From: Tulasnella sp. 424
Lineage: Eukaryota > Basidiomycota > Agaricomycetes > Cantharellales > Tulasnellaceae
Assembly (NCBI GenBank): GCA_019633425.1
Contig: WSUB01000004.1
Coordinates: 434,001-498,000, forward strand
Direction: 5' to 3'
Length of the DNA stretch: 64,000 nt
The position numbers and the translations under genes were made by a program. The notes beneath the pieces were generated by a model. That model was not told the origin of the DNA and did not search any database. It saw nothing but the letters and a program-made list of their open reading frames with translations. This document shows positions 52,473-64,000 of this stretch, piece by piece. Numbering within the stretch: the stretch's first letter is position 1; each line of letters starts with the position of its first letter.

Positions 52473-53825
52473 ATGGCAGGTGAGCAGATTGGCATTCCGA
52501 GACATCATCCCGCCGTTCTAAACAGGTTCTGTGTGCGTAGGCGGCCCCAACGACAATTTCGTGTACAACCCAACTACATGGGCGGCTATCCTCTTCACCG
52601 TCTTCTATGGCCTCGTTTGGATAGTTCAAACCGGCCAAGCCATCCAGTATAGAACCCTCTTTATGTGGGTCATGTTTGTGGCCTGCGCACTCGAGTTTAT
52701 CGGTTTCGTTACGCGGTATGTCAAACTACGTGCCTCTAATTGGGACTGCTTCTAAACTGGATGGAAATCTCAGGATAATTGCCATTAAGGAGATGACCAC
52801 GCTATGGCCAATAGTCGTCTCTCAGACTGGGCTCATCGTCGCTCCTGCTTTCATCGCGGCACAAGACTACATGATCATTGGAAGAGTAATGTCCTTCGTC
52901 GGCAAAGAGTACGGTTACATCAACCACACCAAAATCACCAAGATCTTTGTCGGTGCCGATATTTTTGCTATCCTCACACAGGCTGGTGGCGGTTCCATGC
53001 TGGTACGTGCTCCGCCTCTCACTTGTTCACTGTGATATCTAAGCGCTCATAAACGTCTTCGCCAATAGGCTGGCGCCAATGGAGACTTGAACCAGATGAA
53101 AGTCGCCCAGAAAGTGTTGTTGACCGGTCTCGCTTTACAAGTCATCACATTCGGCATATTCTTCTTTGTCGCGGTCGCATTCGACATCCGATCGTCCCGC
53201 GCCCCGGCTTTGCAACCTTTCAGGGAGCAGATGAAAGGGATGAGGAAGCTTTGGATCGCTTTCTACGTCAGCTGTGCTTTGATCACTGCGCGTAGCATTT
53301 ACCGTACTGTTGGTGAGTAATCGGTATCGTTAGTTACTTGGACGTCGAGACAGACGCTGATGCTCTCCTGAAGAATTTGCTGAGATCAAGTTCACCCCCG
53401 GAAACGACAACGCCGATGGATACTTGCTTAACCACGAATGGCCGATGTTCGTCTTCGACTCGATCCCAATCTTGGTAAGTCTGCCTGTCGTGGCTGTCCG
53501 CCCTCATACGGGGATGTTGTGATCCTGACCGACTAACATATTCCCGAATTCCTCTTAGATCTCGATCATTTTCTTCTCAATCTGGCATCCAGGAGCATAC
53601 CTGCCCTCCAAGAAGGGTCTCCGTATCGACGGGACGTACGAAGAACAGTTTGGAATGAGGAGATTCCTTTGCTGTGGTCCTCGAAAGTATATCAAATTTT
53701 CCCTTCCAACCGCTCGTGGTCAGGTTGCTAACTTACGGGACTTTGTTTGATTTTGTAGGCCGTTGAAGAGGGTACCTGAGATGAGCACCGCCGAAAGCTC
53801 TGCCGTTGCCCTCGGAAAGGTGTAA
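52473..53825 (+). CDS. RTA1-like membrane protein 6
   Basis: Near-copy of gene 5. ATGGCAG exon, then GGPNDNFVYNPTTWAAILFT, FYGLVWIVQTGQAIQYRTLF, the same intronless IVAPAFIAAQDYMIIGRVMS, FVGKEYGYINHTKITKIFVG, KVAQKVLLTGLALQVITFGI, FDIRSSRAPALQPFREQMKG, LNHEWPMFVFDSIPIL and LCCGPRK, ending SSAVALGKV. Compared with gene 5 the changes are few and mostly conservative (L to F and I to V in the first helix, S for Y at RSSRAP, which gene 8 does not share). The intron after CCGPRK begins GTATAT, a weaker donor than in gene 5. All exons stay in frame. It stands in the shortest of the duplicated blocks, between the two gene fragments. Confidence 0.87.
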
Positions 53826-55404
53826 AAAGCAGCATCAAAACGCAACCTGCGTCCGTTTCCCTCTTCCCCTTCCTTCAGTATAAAGTATAATGGCTCGTAT
53901 CATCCATTCGCTTCAAAGTTCTCGATGCTTTATTGTTCGACCATCATCCATTTTCATCATTTTCATCATTCTCGTCACATGTCTCGTCCCTTCTCATCTG
54001 TTCCTTGTGCCCTGCCCTTCTCTTATGGACTCACCCTTATCCTTCCTCTACGCCGCCTTCCCTCACGATTCTTTACGTCACGTGTTTCTACTAGTCAATC
54101 CCTCCCAACTTACTCTTGCCTTACAATTCGGCTTCTCGTCTTATGTATTGTAAAACCTTTCGACACAGCTTAATCTGACTGCACTGGCTCTTTTGCCTGC
54201 TTGGACGCATTCCGAACAAGGCTAGTGGACTTTGGGCGCTTGGAGCCGTTCAATGGACATTTCAAGTGGAATTCGATAGCGGAGGGAGTGCACTTCACCA
54301 GCTTGGAGACGAAGCCTTTGATTACTTACAGAAAGCAACACTTGCAGCGTACCTCTCATTTCTTCTGTACACTGACAAACGGGTTGCATGCAAGGCTCCC
54401 ATGTTGGAAACCTGAATACAGCACACTCGGCATGGCTGAACGCCTCAGCCCTGGGGGTGGGCTGTTGGGGGGATCTAACTGCAGATGGTTATCATCGTCC
54501 AGACGCCAAACCCAAAGTAAGAACTCATACAGCGGGAACTCCGCCTGCATTTCTTTCCTTTGCAGTGCCTAGTCATTCCGGCGCCAATTTGCAGCGAGAG
54601 AAACCTTCCTGACACAATGGCCCTAGCTTATCCTTGTGAATATGGTTACCAACCTGTTGGACGAATTAACGAACCGCCGAGCCAAGCTTCCGAATGATGT
54701 TTAAGTTGGAGCACAACGTCTATCTAGTCATTTTTGTGTCTCCAATTTGTGTCATTGCATGATGTAAGTTGTCGCGGGAGAGCTCAGGTCGTGACCGAAG
54801 TTCGTAAAACTAAGCGCCCGAGAAGACGGATTTCTCTCCGCCCCTCCTTTGTCAGCGCTAAGGGCCACTTCGTTTGACCGTGTCCGTCTATAGAAGCACT
54901 ACTAGCTCTCCTCCCCACACTCTCGGAGGGACATTTATGATGTCCCGCTCGACTTCGTCTAGATCGATTTTGTCTCTCGTGCACAAAGATCGTCCGAAAG
55001 GGCCTTGGCTCTCGGGCTCGGGTTGTCTCATCAGCTCTATACTTGGAAGCATCGAGCGATATCACAGCCTTCAGGAGCTCATTCCTACACGTATTTTCCA
55101 GAAGTAGAGTTCCGCAACGCTGACCGGACAGCATTGACTGGAAGCGTAAACGGTGTTTACGGACGTAGCCTCCATCATCCCCGATCCTTCCGGTGACGCC
55201 TATTTGGGGTATTAGCCCAGTCTCAGTCCTTTGATCACCTTTATGAGGCCTAAAAGGCCCGGGAAGCCCTCAGAAGGCCCTATATTCTAAATTTGAGGTG
55301 GGGTTGCAGCGTTGGGTGGAGGGGCGGCCCGTGCGACGCGCGGAGTTTCAATTGACCTTGGACCCCTGGCGTACCGTAGACCTTTGGGATCTTCGCTTTC
55401 TCGG
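53826..55404. other. spacer after RTA1-like gene 6
   Basis: No gene. The left part is the 3' flank shared with genes 5 and 8. 54560-54965 resembles the spacer between genes 1 and 2 (GTGTCCGTCTATA near 54878). From about 55100 to 55400 I see no repeat partner in this window. Confidence 0.5.
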
Positions 55405-55813
55405 GGTTTCGTGGTGTTTGCTGCATATGTGAGTGGCTTTAATTGACGATCTGCAAATCCTTCTTCAGAGTTCGGCGAAGTCAGCTTCAAGTCCGGTCAC
55501 GCCAAGCCAAACCACTACGCCTTGACCCACGAGTGGCTCCTATACATCTTCGATTCTCTCCCTATTTCTGTGAGTTGGAGTTTCCTGATAAAGGTACCCG
55601 TTTTGCACCAGACCGCTTGCTGATGCCCAATGGAGCTTTCGGTGTTCGCGCTCAACATCTACCACCCAGGCGCGTTCCTCCCTATTCGTAAGGACGCGAC
55701 GTTTGGAGGAAAGTGAGTATACATCATGTCTATTTTAGTGCAACTTTGAATGCTTAACGCTCGCTTCCCTGTCACAAGGTAAGAAGCCGCTGAAAGCAAG
55801 TCTGAAACCATAT
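55405..55813 (+). pseudogene. RTA1-like fragment b (3' exons of a gene-2-like copy)
   Basis: Starts inside an intron related to gene 2 (about 55405-55468), then an exon from 55469 (FGEVSFKSGHAKPNHYALTH and EWLLYIFDSLPIS), the exon SVFALNIYHPGAFLPIRKD and a decayed last exon. Upstream exons are missing. The base before one donor and the last exon are altered. It precedes gene 7 just as gene 2 precedes gene 3. Confidence 0.8.
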
Positions 55814-56665
55814 AATCTGTCGCTCCTATTTCTCTTCACTGATGCCCGTGTTCCATTTCATCCTTGCGTTTCCCGATATATATATTCCTAGGATCAGGGC
55901 ATCGTCAAAAGTACCCAATCCCAACAGAGCTAAACAAACTACTCTAAATGCATAGATACCGGATCATCGGGTTTGACTCTTACGCCCTCGAGTGTCGAGT
56001 ACCAAGCCTTGTCCATCTCCGCGACCGGTGCACGAGATCTACCACGCGATCCAAAGTTTACGCCGTGGGCGTCTCCTCTCGGGACCGTCAGAGACCCTAT
56101 CGAGCAACGACCGCAGTCGTTCGACGAGCGGCAGAACCATACTCCAAGCGGTCTTCCCCACTTCATACCTTCGTTTGGGACGAAAAACACGAGGAATATA
56201 ACGCACTTCTCTCCATCCGGAGTCGATCTGCCCTGTTTCCAACTCCAAGTCGGACCGTCGAACCATTTATTTCGGACCCCGACAACTCTCACTCCCTGCG
56301 CCCGCAGACAAGCCTCTCCCAGACTTGGAAATTTGATGACAAAGCTCGATGACACTACTTGGCGTTCGGAGTTTCTTTCCCCCGTTGGGACGTCAAATAA
56401 CCAACTCCACCTCCGAGATATGGGTAGCCATTTTGGAGGCATTTTTGAACACCGCCGGGAGCCCTGCGATCTTTGCTTTAGCTGCGCCTCAGTCCTTCGC
56501 TCGCATTACTTAAGGATAGGCACTCCCGCCGCTGGCTTTGAGACTCAACACCAACGCACTTGGCTCAGACTTTCGCGACTCGAACACCACTCCAGCAATC
56601 GACTCTTTGACAATCTGCTCTTCTCGTCGCTTCGTTTCTAGAATTGAAACTAGTTTACGAGATAT
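55814..56665. other. spacer before RTA1-like gene 7
   Basis: Copy of the spacer between genes 2 and 3 (42919-43787), with scattered changes and small indels. Chance frames up to 222 codons occur but do not match between the copies, arguing against a gene. Confidence 0.6.
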
Positions 56666-58165
56666 ATGGCAGGTGAGTGGTCATATAGGCCGCCCGGGAC
56701 GCGTTTTCGTCCTTCGTTGTTCGCCCTACCCTATTAACCGTCCCTTCGTAGACACGAACACCGACGGCCACAACAGCCGCTACCCTTACGCTCCCGCTAC
56801 GTGGGCAGCAGTCCTATTTGCTATCCTGTTTGGAGCCTCGTTGGTCATTCATGCCTACCAGATCTTCCGATACAAGACCTGGTATATGTGGGTCATGGTC
56901 GTAGCAATCGCTTTGGAAGTGATTGGATTCATCACAAGGTAAGAGAATGGTGTGGTTTGTGAGAGGCTGGGCGATCGCATGGGTCTAACGTTTCGCTCGA
57001 CGACTCGCGCTCTTGAAGGGTGATTTCGATTCACCTAACCGAACCCCTATGGCCTGTCTTAATCGCTCAGACCGGTCTCGTCGTAGCTCCTGCGTTCATA
57101 GCAGCTCAAGGTAAGGCCTATGGTCGGTGTTTTGGGGATACGGAGCGTTGATGGTGCCCTGGTTTGTTCCCAGACTACATGATCATGGGTCGCGTTATGT
57201 CTTACGTCGGAAAAGAGTATGGCTACATCAACCACACCAAAATCACCAAAATTTTCGTCGGAGCGGATTTATTCGCTATTCTAACCCAGTCCAGCGGCGG
57301 CGCGCTTCTTGTACGTTGTTCGCCCACCGTCGCTCTCCTTGCCCCCTCGTTTTGCTCCGCAGTATACTTGCAATCCCGACCGCGACTCGAATTTGACGTT
57401 TCTGCTACTCACAGGCTGGCGCCAATGGGGACCTCGACAGGATGAAGCTCGCCCAAAAGGTCCTGCTATTCGGCCTGGTGTTGCAAGTCATCACGTTCGG
57501 TATATTCGCCTTTGTCGGCATTGCATTTAATATCCGTTCCTCCCGCTCCCCTTATCTAAGAGTCTTCAAGGAGGAGATGAAAAGCATGAGGAAGCTCTGG
57601 TTCGCGTTCTACGTCGGCTCAGCTTTGATCACAGCCCGGAGTATCTATCGAACAGTCGGTGAGTGCTCTGTAACAGTTGTCCCCTCGTAGCACCTGCCCA
57701 TCCTCTTACACCCTCGCACCCCACAGAATTCGGCGACATCAAGTTCACACCGGGTGCCCGCGATGCCCAAGGCTACACCTACACACACGAGTGGCCCCTG
57801 TATGCCTTCGATTCGATCCCTATCTTCGTGCGTCCATATACCACGCATCAGTAGTAGAATTCTCACTTTTACCTCATTGCAAACGATAGATTTCGGTCAT
57901 GCTCTTCAGTTTTTACCATCCTGGTCACTGGCTCCCGGCTAGAAAGGGTTTGCGCCTGGACGGCACATACGAAGAGATTCCCGGGAGTCGAAAGTACATT
58001 TGCTGTGGTCCTCGAAAGTGAGTGAATCTACTACACTGTCGAGTCTCGCGAAGACAGAGATCCTCACATGTTTCGTTGATCATCGATGCCAGGGAGTCTA
58101 GGTATCGCGCTCCCCCTATGACCGGAGACAGCAGCGAACTCGCCCTCCACCCAGTCAGGAGATGA
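56666..58165 (+). CDS. RTA1-like membrane protein 7
   Basis: Near-copy of gene 3. ATGGCAG exon, ADTNTDGHNSRYPYAPATWA, FGASLVIHAYQIFRYKTWY, MVVAIALEVIGFITR, HLTEPLWPVLIAQTGLVVAP, DYMIMGRVMSYVGKEYG, FVGADLFAILTQSSGGALL, QKVLLFGLVLQVITFGIFAF, FNIRSSRSPYLRVFKEEM, ALITARSIYRTV, HEWPLYAFDSIPIF and the ending ELALHPVRR. Differences from gene 3 are scattered single residues (for example Ala to Tyr at RSPYLR and Met to Leu at EWPLYAF). It keeps the intron before DYMIM. The same AG ambiguity exists for the last exon. No disruption found. It sits in the block that also carries fragment b and gene 8. Confidence 0.87.
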
Positions 58166-59587
58166 GAGGAGGGATTCAATCACGCTTTCTTACAAAACAA
58201 GACATATAGTCCATTTATAACCTTTTCAAGCTGGGATTCATCTCCCGCTCCGTTCTCGCGTGCCTTCTCACTCCTCAATGAATTCACTGCTCTCAATTTT
58301 ACTCTTTTTCTTTCCTGATCGCTTCTTACTTCGGATTGGTGTGCATGTATGGCGTTTACCCGAAATTGCATCTTGTGACCTTGCACCCAGGAGACCAATC
58401 GTTCATAGACACATTAGTTTATGGCGGGGAACAAAGGGCACAAATATCGCACACTTCACTCCTTTAAGCGCCCTACAACACGTTGAGTTGGGCTAGCTCG
58501 GCTTGAACTTGCCGCAATGTGTTCGAAATGCGTGCCCCGAGCTTGTTTGGTCTGATTTTGCATGGTGGCAGATCGACGTTTCCTAAAATATCAGCGACTA
58601 CGATCGACTCACGACTCACCCAAACATCAAACCACAGTCTCCCTAAATTGAGCTTCTGATTACAATGCATTTACTCGAGACATAATTTTTTCCGTGATCT
58701 GAATTTCACCAAGGATGGCCACTCGAGTGTGGTATGCCTTTTGACGTACAAGGTTAGGTTCTCTGTACTAAATCAGGGCGCCGCACGTGACCCTCGGTCA
58801 GCCCACGTTGCGATTTCACCGAGGCAGATCCTCGCCACTTCTGTGACCCTCAACCATCGCCGAGTCCAACACCGACTCTCTCTCGATCGTGAAGGGCTCG
58901 ATGCTGTGAAATGCAGCGCGCTCAATGCCATCTCAGCTTCTGTCTCTAAGATCCAAGAGTCCGCAGTCAGCGACCTCAACCCTAATCGCGGACTGCATCC
59001 CCACCCGGCGCCAGAAATGCATAGCCGTTTCTATCGTGTGGAAGGTCAGGCTAAAAGCGGTCAAGTCCCGACCTCTTCGCATTCGCCAAACTCCCGCTTC
59101 TCCCAAGGAAAAACCAAGCGCCTATCTTTTGCGGTGTCTGATGCCCTATCTGGCAACGCATCTGGACATCTCCGCGAGAGACGGCCGCCAGGCTGCCCAT
59201 ATAAATTTGGGTATCTATACTTGGGAATCGAAGGTTGGAGAGGTAAAAAATAGAGTCTTGGCGAAATGTCTCGGCTTGTAGACTCCGCACGAAGATCGAA
59301 CGCAGCAGGTTCGTGGTTCCATCACAGCCATTCACACCTCAAGGAGAGCATGTCCGCCTCGATCGCCAAACCCAAGACTGCGCTGTCATAGCAATTACCC
59401 CTCGTTCCCTTCTCCCGCTGCGGGCTCAGCGCCTTTCCAACATACTTAAGTAAGAGCGAGGTAGGCGAAGAGTCAGCAACAATCCGTCATCCCCTCCCCC
59501 CCTCCTCCCGTTGGTCTCCCTCCCTCCCGTCGGCTCCTAAGCGCACATCCTTTACAAGTCGATTAGCATTCGCACAACACTTTATCC
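58166..59587. other. spacer between RTA1-like genes 7 and 8
   Basis: No gene. 58166-58740 matches the 3' flank of gene 3, and 58776-59587 matches the promoter regions of genes 5 and 6. Relative to the first block, the segment carrying gene 4 is absent. Confidence 0.6.
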
Positions 59588-60940
59588 ATGGCAGGTGAGC
59601 AGATTGGCATTCCGAGACATCGTTCCGCCGTTCTAAGCAGGTTTTCGGTGCGCAGGCGGTCCCAACGACAATTTCGTGTACAATCCAACTACATGGGCGG
59701 CTATCCTCTTCACCGTCCTCTATGGCCTCATTTGGGTAGTTCAAACCGGCCAAGCCGTCCACTATAGAACTCTCTTTATGTGGGTCATGTTTGTGGCCTG
59801 TGCACTCGAGTTTATCGGTTTCGTTACGCGGTATGTCAAACTACGTGCCTCCAATCGAGACAGCTTCTAAACTGGACGGAAATCTCAGGATAATTGCCAT
59901 TAAGGAGATGACCACGCTATGGCCAATAGTCGTCTCTCAGACTGGGCTCATCGTCGCTCCTGCATTTATCGCGGCACAAGACTACATGATCATTGGAAGA
60001 GTAATGTCCTTTGTCGGCAAAGAATACGGTTACATCAACCACACCAAAATCACCAAGATCTTTGTCGGTGCCGATATTTTTGCTATCCTCACACAGGCTG
60101 GTGGCGGTTCCATGCTGGTACGTGCTCCGCCTCTCACTTGTTCACTGTAATATCTAAGCGCTCATAAACGTCTTCGACAATAGGCTGGCGCCAATGGAGA
60201 CTTGAACCAGATGAAAGTCGCCCAAAAAGTGTTGTTGACCGGTCTCGCTTTGCAAGTCATCACATTCGGCATATTCTTCTTTGTCGCTGTCGCATTCGAC
60301 ATCCGATCGTACCGCGCCCCGGCTTTGCAGCCTTTCAGGGAGCAGATGAAAGGGATGAGGAAGCTTTGGGTCGCTTTCTACGTCAGCTGTGCTCTGATCA
60401 CTGCGCGTAGCATTTACCGTACTGTTGGTGAGTAATCGGTATCGTTGGTTACTAGGACGTCAAGGCAGACGCTGATACCCTCCTGAAGAATTTGCTGAGA
60501 TCAAGTTCACCCCCGGAAACGACAACGCCGATGGATACTTGCTTAACCACGAATGGCCGATGTTCGTCTTCGACTCGATCCCAATCTTGGTAAGTCTGTC
60601 TGTCGTGGCTGTCCACCCTCATCCGGGGATGTTGTGATCCTGACCGACTAACATCTTCTCGAATTCCTCTTAGATCTCGATCATTTTCTTCTCAATCTGG
60701 CATCCGGGAGCATACCTGCCCTCCAAGAAGGGTCTCCGTATCGACGGGACGTACGAAGAGCAGTTCGGAATGAGGAGATTCCTTTGCTGTGGTCCTCGAA
60801 AGTAAATAAAAGAAAGCCCTTCCAACCGCTCGTGGTCAGGTTGCTAACTATGGAACTTTGTTTGGGTTTGTAGGCCGTTGAAGAGGGCGCCTGAGATGAG
60901 GACCGCCGAAAGCTCTGCCATTGCCCTTGGAAGGGTGTAA
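59588..60940 (+). CDS. RTA1-like membrane protein 8
   Basis: Third member of the gene 5/6 subtype. ATGGCAG exon, GGPNDNFVYNPTTWAAILFT, LYGLIWVVQTGQAVHYRTLF, intronless IVAPAFIAAQDYMIIGRVMS, FVGKEYG, VAQKVLLTGLALQVITFGI, FDIRSYRAPALQPFREQMKG, RKLWVAFYVSCALITARSIY, LNHEWPMFVFDSIPIL, GAYLPSKKGLRIDG and LCCGPRK, ending SSAIALGRV. It shares FVGKEYG and EQMKG with gene 6 but RSYRAP with gene 5, so genes 6 and 8 are probably sisters or have exchanged sequence. Last gene of the array; all exons are open. Confidence 0.87.
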
Positions 60941-62439
60941 AAAGCAGCATCAAAACGCAACCTCCATCCGTTCCCCTCTTCCCCTTCCTTCGGTATAGAT
61001 TATAATGGCTCGTACCATTCATTCGCTTCAAAACTCTCAATGCTTTAATGTTTTAACCATCACCCGTTTTCATCGTTCTCGTCACATGTCTCGTCCCTTC
61101 TCATCTGTTCCTTGTGCCCCGCCTTTCTCTCGTGGACTTACCATTCTCGCTCCTCCCCGCCGTCTTCCCTCATGACTCTTACGTTCCGTGTTTCCACTAG
61201 TCAATCCCTCCTAACATTCTCTTTGCCTTACAAATCGGCGTCTCGTCTCATGTATTGTAAACCTTTTGACACCGGTTAATCTGATTGCACTGGCTCTTCT
61301 ACCTACTTGGACGCTTTCCGAATAAGGCTAGTGGACTTTGGGCGCTTGGAGCGGCCCGATGATCATTTCCAGTGGGATTCAATCGCGAAGGGAGGGGTGC
61401 ACGTCACCAGTTCGCCATCACTTGGAAACGAAGCCTTTAACTACTTACGGGAAGTAACAATTGCAGCGTACTTCTCATTTCTTCTGTAAAAGGGCAAGCG
61501 GATTGCATACAAGCCTCCTGTGTTGGAGACCCGAATACCGCACACTTGCCATGGCTGAAACGCCTCAACCCTCGGGGTTGGCTGTCGGAGCGATCTAACT
61601 GCATATGGATATCATCGCCCGGACGCGAGCAACTCCAAACCCAAAGTAAGAACTCATACAGCGGGAACCCCACCTGCAATTCATTCCTTTGCAGTACCCG
61701 GCCATTCCTGCGTCAAGGTCGTAGCAAGAGAAATCCTCCTGGAACAATGGCCCTAGCTTATCCTTGTGAATATAGGTGTCAATCTGTAGCAACGCGGCGA
61801 CGGAAGGCCGGGATGCAAGAACAGGAGGCTTGGCGCACAGTTGCGACAAACATGACCACGTGACCGCAATGTTGCACGTCGACCGAGGCGGTGACCGAGG
61901 AAGGATCACTTCACCTGATCTTGTTCCCTCCTATGGTGATCCATTCTTCTGGGTATGTCGATGCTCTAAAGATCGATCATTCCCGCTATATCTACGACTA
62001 GTAGAGTGCGTGGAGACAGACTAAGCCACTGGGCCCGAGTGGGGCATTTTATCTTCGTTTTGGGGATCACCTCTGGAGAGCTCCTGCCTCCTCGGTTACA
62101 TATTAAGGTGCGTGCGTCATCCGTCCCATTGATTTTTCAGCTACAGCCGAACAGACTGGCAGCTTATGCTCGTTTTTGATTGCATGAGACGGGAGGTTTT
62201 CTCACTGGTTTGGCTTCCATCGGCCGCGACGAAGGGAGGTGGTAGCAGATGCCGCAAACAGCGCTCCAGAGCATCTAGAATACCACTTAGCGCACCGTAC
62301 CGCCCCGACGTGTATAATAGGTTTACGGCGTCATGAGTGTTGTTGTGTTCGGGGACTAGTCAGCCAGATACATTCTACATATAGCAGTCCATTCAAGATC
62401 AGAAGAGATAACAAGCAGTAATACGTGCGCAGAGAAAAA
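60941..62439. other. right end of the RTA1 array and intergenic DNA
   Basis: No gene. The left 520 bp is the 3' flank shared with genes 5 and 6. 61480-61760 also resembles 54360-54640 (CCCTAGCTTATCCTTGTGAA near 61750). From about 61800 the sequence is unique and leads to the 3' end of the TPX2-like gene on the other strand. Confidence 0.5.
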
Positions 62440-63966
62440 TCAAGAGGAAATGCCAGCACTATCCGTCTCTTTCTTGAGCTTTGGTCGTTCCTTGTACCAT
62501 TCCGGAACAGGATGTACATTGGCTTTTGCGGTGTCGTCGAGGAGTTTTCTGAGTTCCTTAACCTCTTCCTCCTTCCTTCTCTCCTCGGCCTCTTGTTCAG
62601 CCTCTTCAGCTTTCCGGCGTTCCTCTTCTTTCATTCGAAGGGCTTCGTCGAACGCAGAACGTTCCTTCATACGTTCATCGGTGGCGAACTTCGGGGCTTG
62701 TGGAACCGTGGGCTGGAACTTGGCATTGGTTGCGAGCGTGGACGTCTTTTTAGCAGCAGCCTTTCCACCTGTGGGAGGCTGATTCTCCGACTGGGACACG
62801 GTCGCCAGCGCACGGCTGAGGGATGCGGCGGTTGGTTTATCAAGAGTAGCTGGGTGATGCGCTGGTTTGAATGTTTGAAGGACTACTTTCGCTTGAGGCT
62901 TCTCTTTGGCTTGCTGGACGGCCTTCTTGAGGTCTAATCGACGGTCGGATTCAAAGGTGAAAGCATGCGGAACAGTGCCTTCTTTGAGGGCTTTATCCTG
63001 TGTGAGAGAATATCGTGTCAGAACAATGAGTGGTAGGTAGGAACTCGGGGACGAACCGGTTTTGTTGTGTTGCTCACTGAGCGCTGTTGACCGCGGTCGG
63101 CCAGAGGAGCTCGCTTCCCGCTTGCTGCTGTTGGGGTTGAGAAGGTCCGGCTTCCCTTCATTCTGGATGCCTCTTTTGAGATTGGCCGAACGGCAGTCGT
63201 TGAAGGCAGCCCACGCCCAACACTTGTGGATGCCTTTGAATCCGCCCTTGGTCGATCAGGCTTAACCGGATGGTCCGTCTTGATCCGCTTTGGTTTTGAT
63301 TCTTCACCCTTCTTCGGGTTCTGAGCGGCGCCACCATCTTTGACAGGTTCAACGTCATCCTTTGTCACAGGTCGGGGTCTCTTAGGCTTTATCGAGACGA
63401 CTGGTAAAGGTTTGGGGGCATGTGCGGCAATGCGGGGAGGTGGTTCAACAAGAGAGATCTCCTCCTGAGACGACTCCGAAAGGTTCCCCGCTACTGGAGC
63501 TACTAAGGTTTCTGGGTCTGACTCCTTCGGGGTCGTAGTTGCAGCCTCAGGGGAGGTGCTAACGGATTCTGGAAGCGGGGATGTTTCCTTATCTGCCGGG
63601 TGAGAAGGAGCTTCCTGCGTTGATGCCTTGAGGGGCTCCTCAACTGGATGAGAGACCTCTTGAGGCGCTGGGGCAACGGAATTGGGGGTTGATATCGGGG
63701 AAACCTTGTCGGGGTGTTGAACATCAGATGTATTGGCATCGTTCGAAGTTTGGGAGTCTGGAGCGCCAGAATTCCCTGACCGAGAAACCTAAACATATAT
63801 CCTTTAGCAATATGCTCTAGCCTGAGGTGGAACTACGTACCCTCGTAAGACCGGTCCGCTTAAGCTTAACGATCTTCCTCAGCGTCGGCGCGGCCGGTTC
63901 AGCGACCGCTGACGTAGCTTCCGTTGCTGCCTGAGGAGAGACATCCGAGGGTTGGGTCGGGGACAT
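62440..63966 (-). CDS. TPX2-domain-like basic coiled-coil protein
   Basis: Three proposed exons. The first (from ATG at 63966) reads MSPTQPSDVSPQAATEA and PTLRKIVKLKRTGLTR. The second starts VSRSGNSGAPDSQTS and is long, Pro/Ser/Thr-rich and disordered, then basic (KPKRPRPVTKDD, KRIKTDHPVKPDRPR, SRMKGSRTFSTP). The intron is near 63057-62998. The last exon begins DKALKEGTVPHAFTFESDRR and ends in a typical TPX2 C-terminal block: TVPQAPKFATDERMKERSAF, DEALRMKEEERRKAEEAEQE, then KELRKLLDD and VHPVPEWYKERPKLKK. FxFxTxxRxxER with a following charged helix is the TPX2 pattern. In animals and plants TPX2 binds microtubules and activates Aurora kinase. A spindle or microtubule role here is inferred. 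The start is supported by the upstream in-frame TAA (CGTAAAAATG context). Confidence 0.72.
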
Positions 63967-64000
63967 TTTTACGCCTGATCCTTCAGCTCCGCTTGCAGCA

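Noticed and set aside
55973..56641. 222-codon frame before RTA1-like gene 7
   Set aside because: The matching spacer before gene 3 breaks the frame with indels, so it is not conserved as coding.
1..64000. tRNA, rRNA or CRISPR features
   Set aside because: I looked for tRNA B-box-like sequence with paired arms and for regularly spaced short repeats and found none I could support. CRISPR is not expected in a fungus. The tRNA-like match at 37754 is a retroelement primer site.

Overview
The window is nuclear DNA of a basidiomycete fungus, most likely Agaricomycotina. Genes carry many 45-75 nt GT-AG introns (two look like GC-AG), several families are typical of mushrooms and relatives (a coiled basidiomycete protein, GRDP-like proteins, expanded caspase-domain and RTA1 families), and the phenylalanine ammonia-lyase is of fungal type. 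Most real genes are broken into short exons, so gene models here come from splicing by eye and matching to known family motifs. Exon borders are therefore proposals, not transcript evidence.

Layout. 0.6-2.2 kb (+): a divergent caspase-domain gene. 2.9-6.7 kb: a coiled basidiomycete protein (-), the rRNA-processing nuclease FCF1 (-) and an NFKBIL1-like protein (+). 7.8-10.6 kb (+): phenylalanine ammonia-lyase. 10.9-13.0 kb (+): an OTT_1508-type deaminase-fold protein. 13.6-16.3 kb (+): a GRDP-like protein. 16.5-28.0 kb (-): three more caspase-domain (metacaspase-like) genes interleaved with two copies of the RNase P/MRP subunit POP3. The last two caspase/POP3 pairs lie in a tandem segmental duplication of about 4.55 kb per copy. 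The first POP3 copy is a pseudogene and the second is intact.

28.4-38.3 kb: an OST-alpha/TMEM184-type membrane protein gene (+) whose 3' coding region is split by a complete Ty1/copia retrotransposon (31573-37980, on the - strand). The element has 213-bp LTRs identical by eye, a 5-bp target duplication, a 1540-residue uninterrupted polyprotein and a primer-binding site complementary to the anticodon stem-loop of initiator tRNA-Met, as in Drosophila copia. It looks recently inserted and possibly active.

39.1-60.9 kb (+): a tandem array of eight apparently intact RTA1-like seven-helix membrane protein genes plus two gene fragments. The array grew by duplication of multi-gene blocks, and traces of deletions and fusions remain in the spacers. 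62.4-64.0 kb (-): a TPX2-domain-like basic coiled-coil protein, complete except for upstream DNA.

The genes do not form one pathway. The main theme is local gene-family expansion (caspase-like, POP3, RTA1-like) with pseudogene formation, possible gene conversion, intron loss and a young retrotransposon insertion, next to single-copy housekeeping genes.
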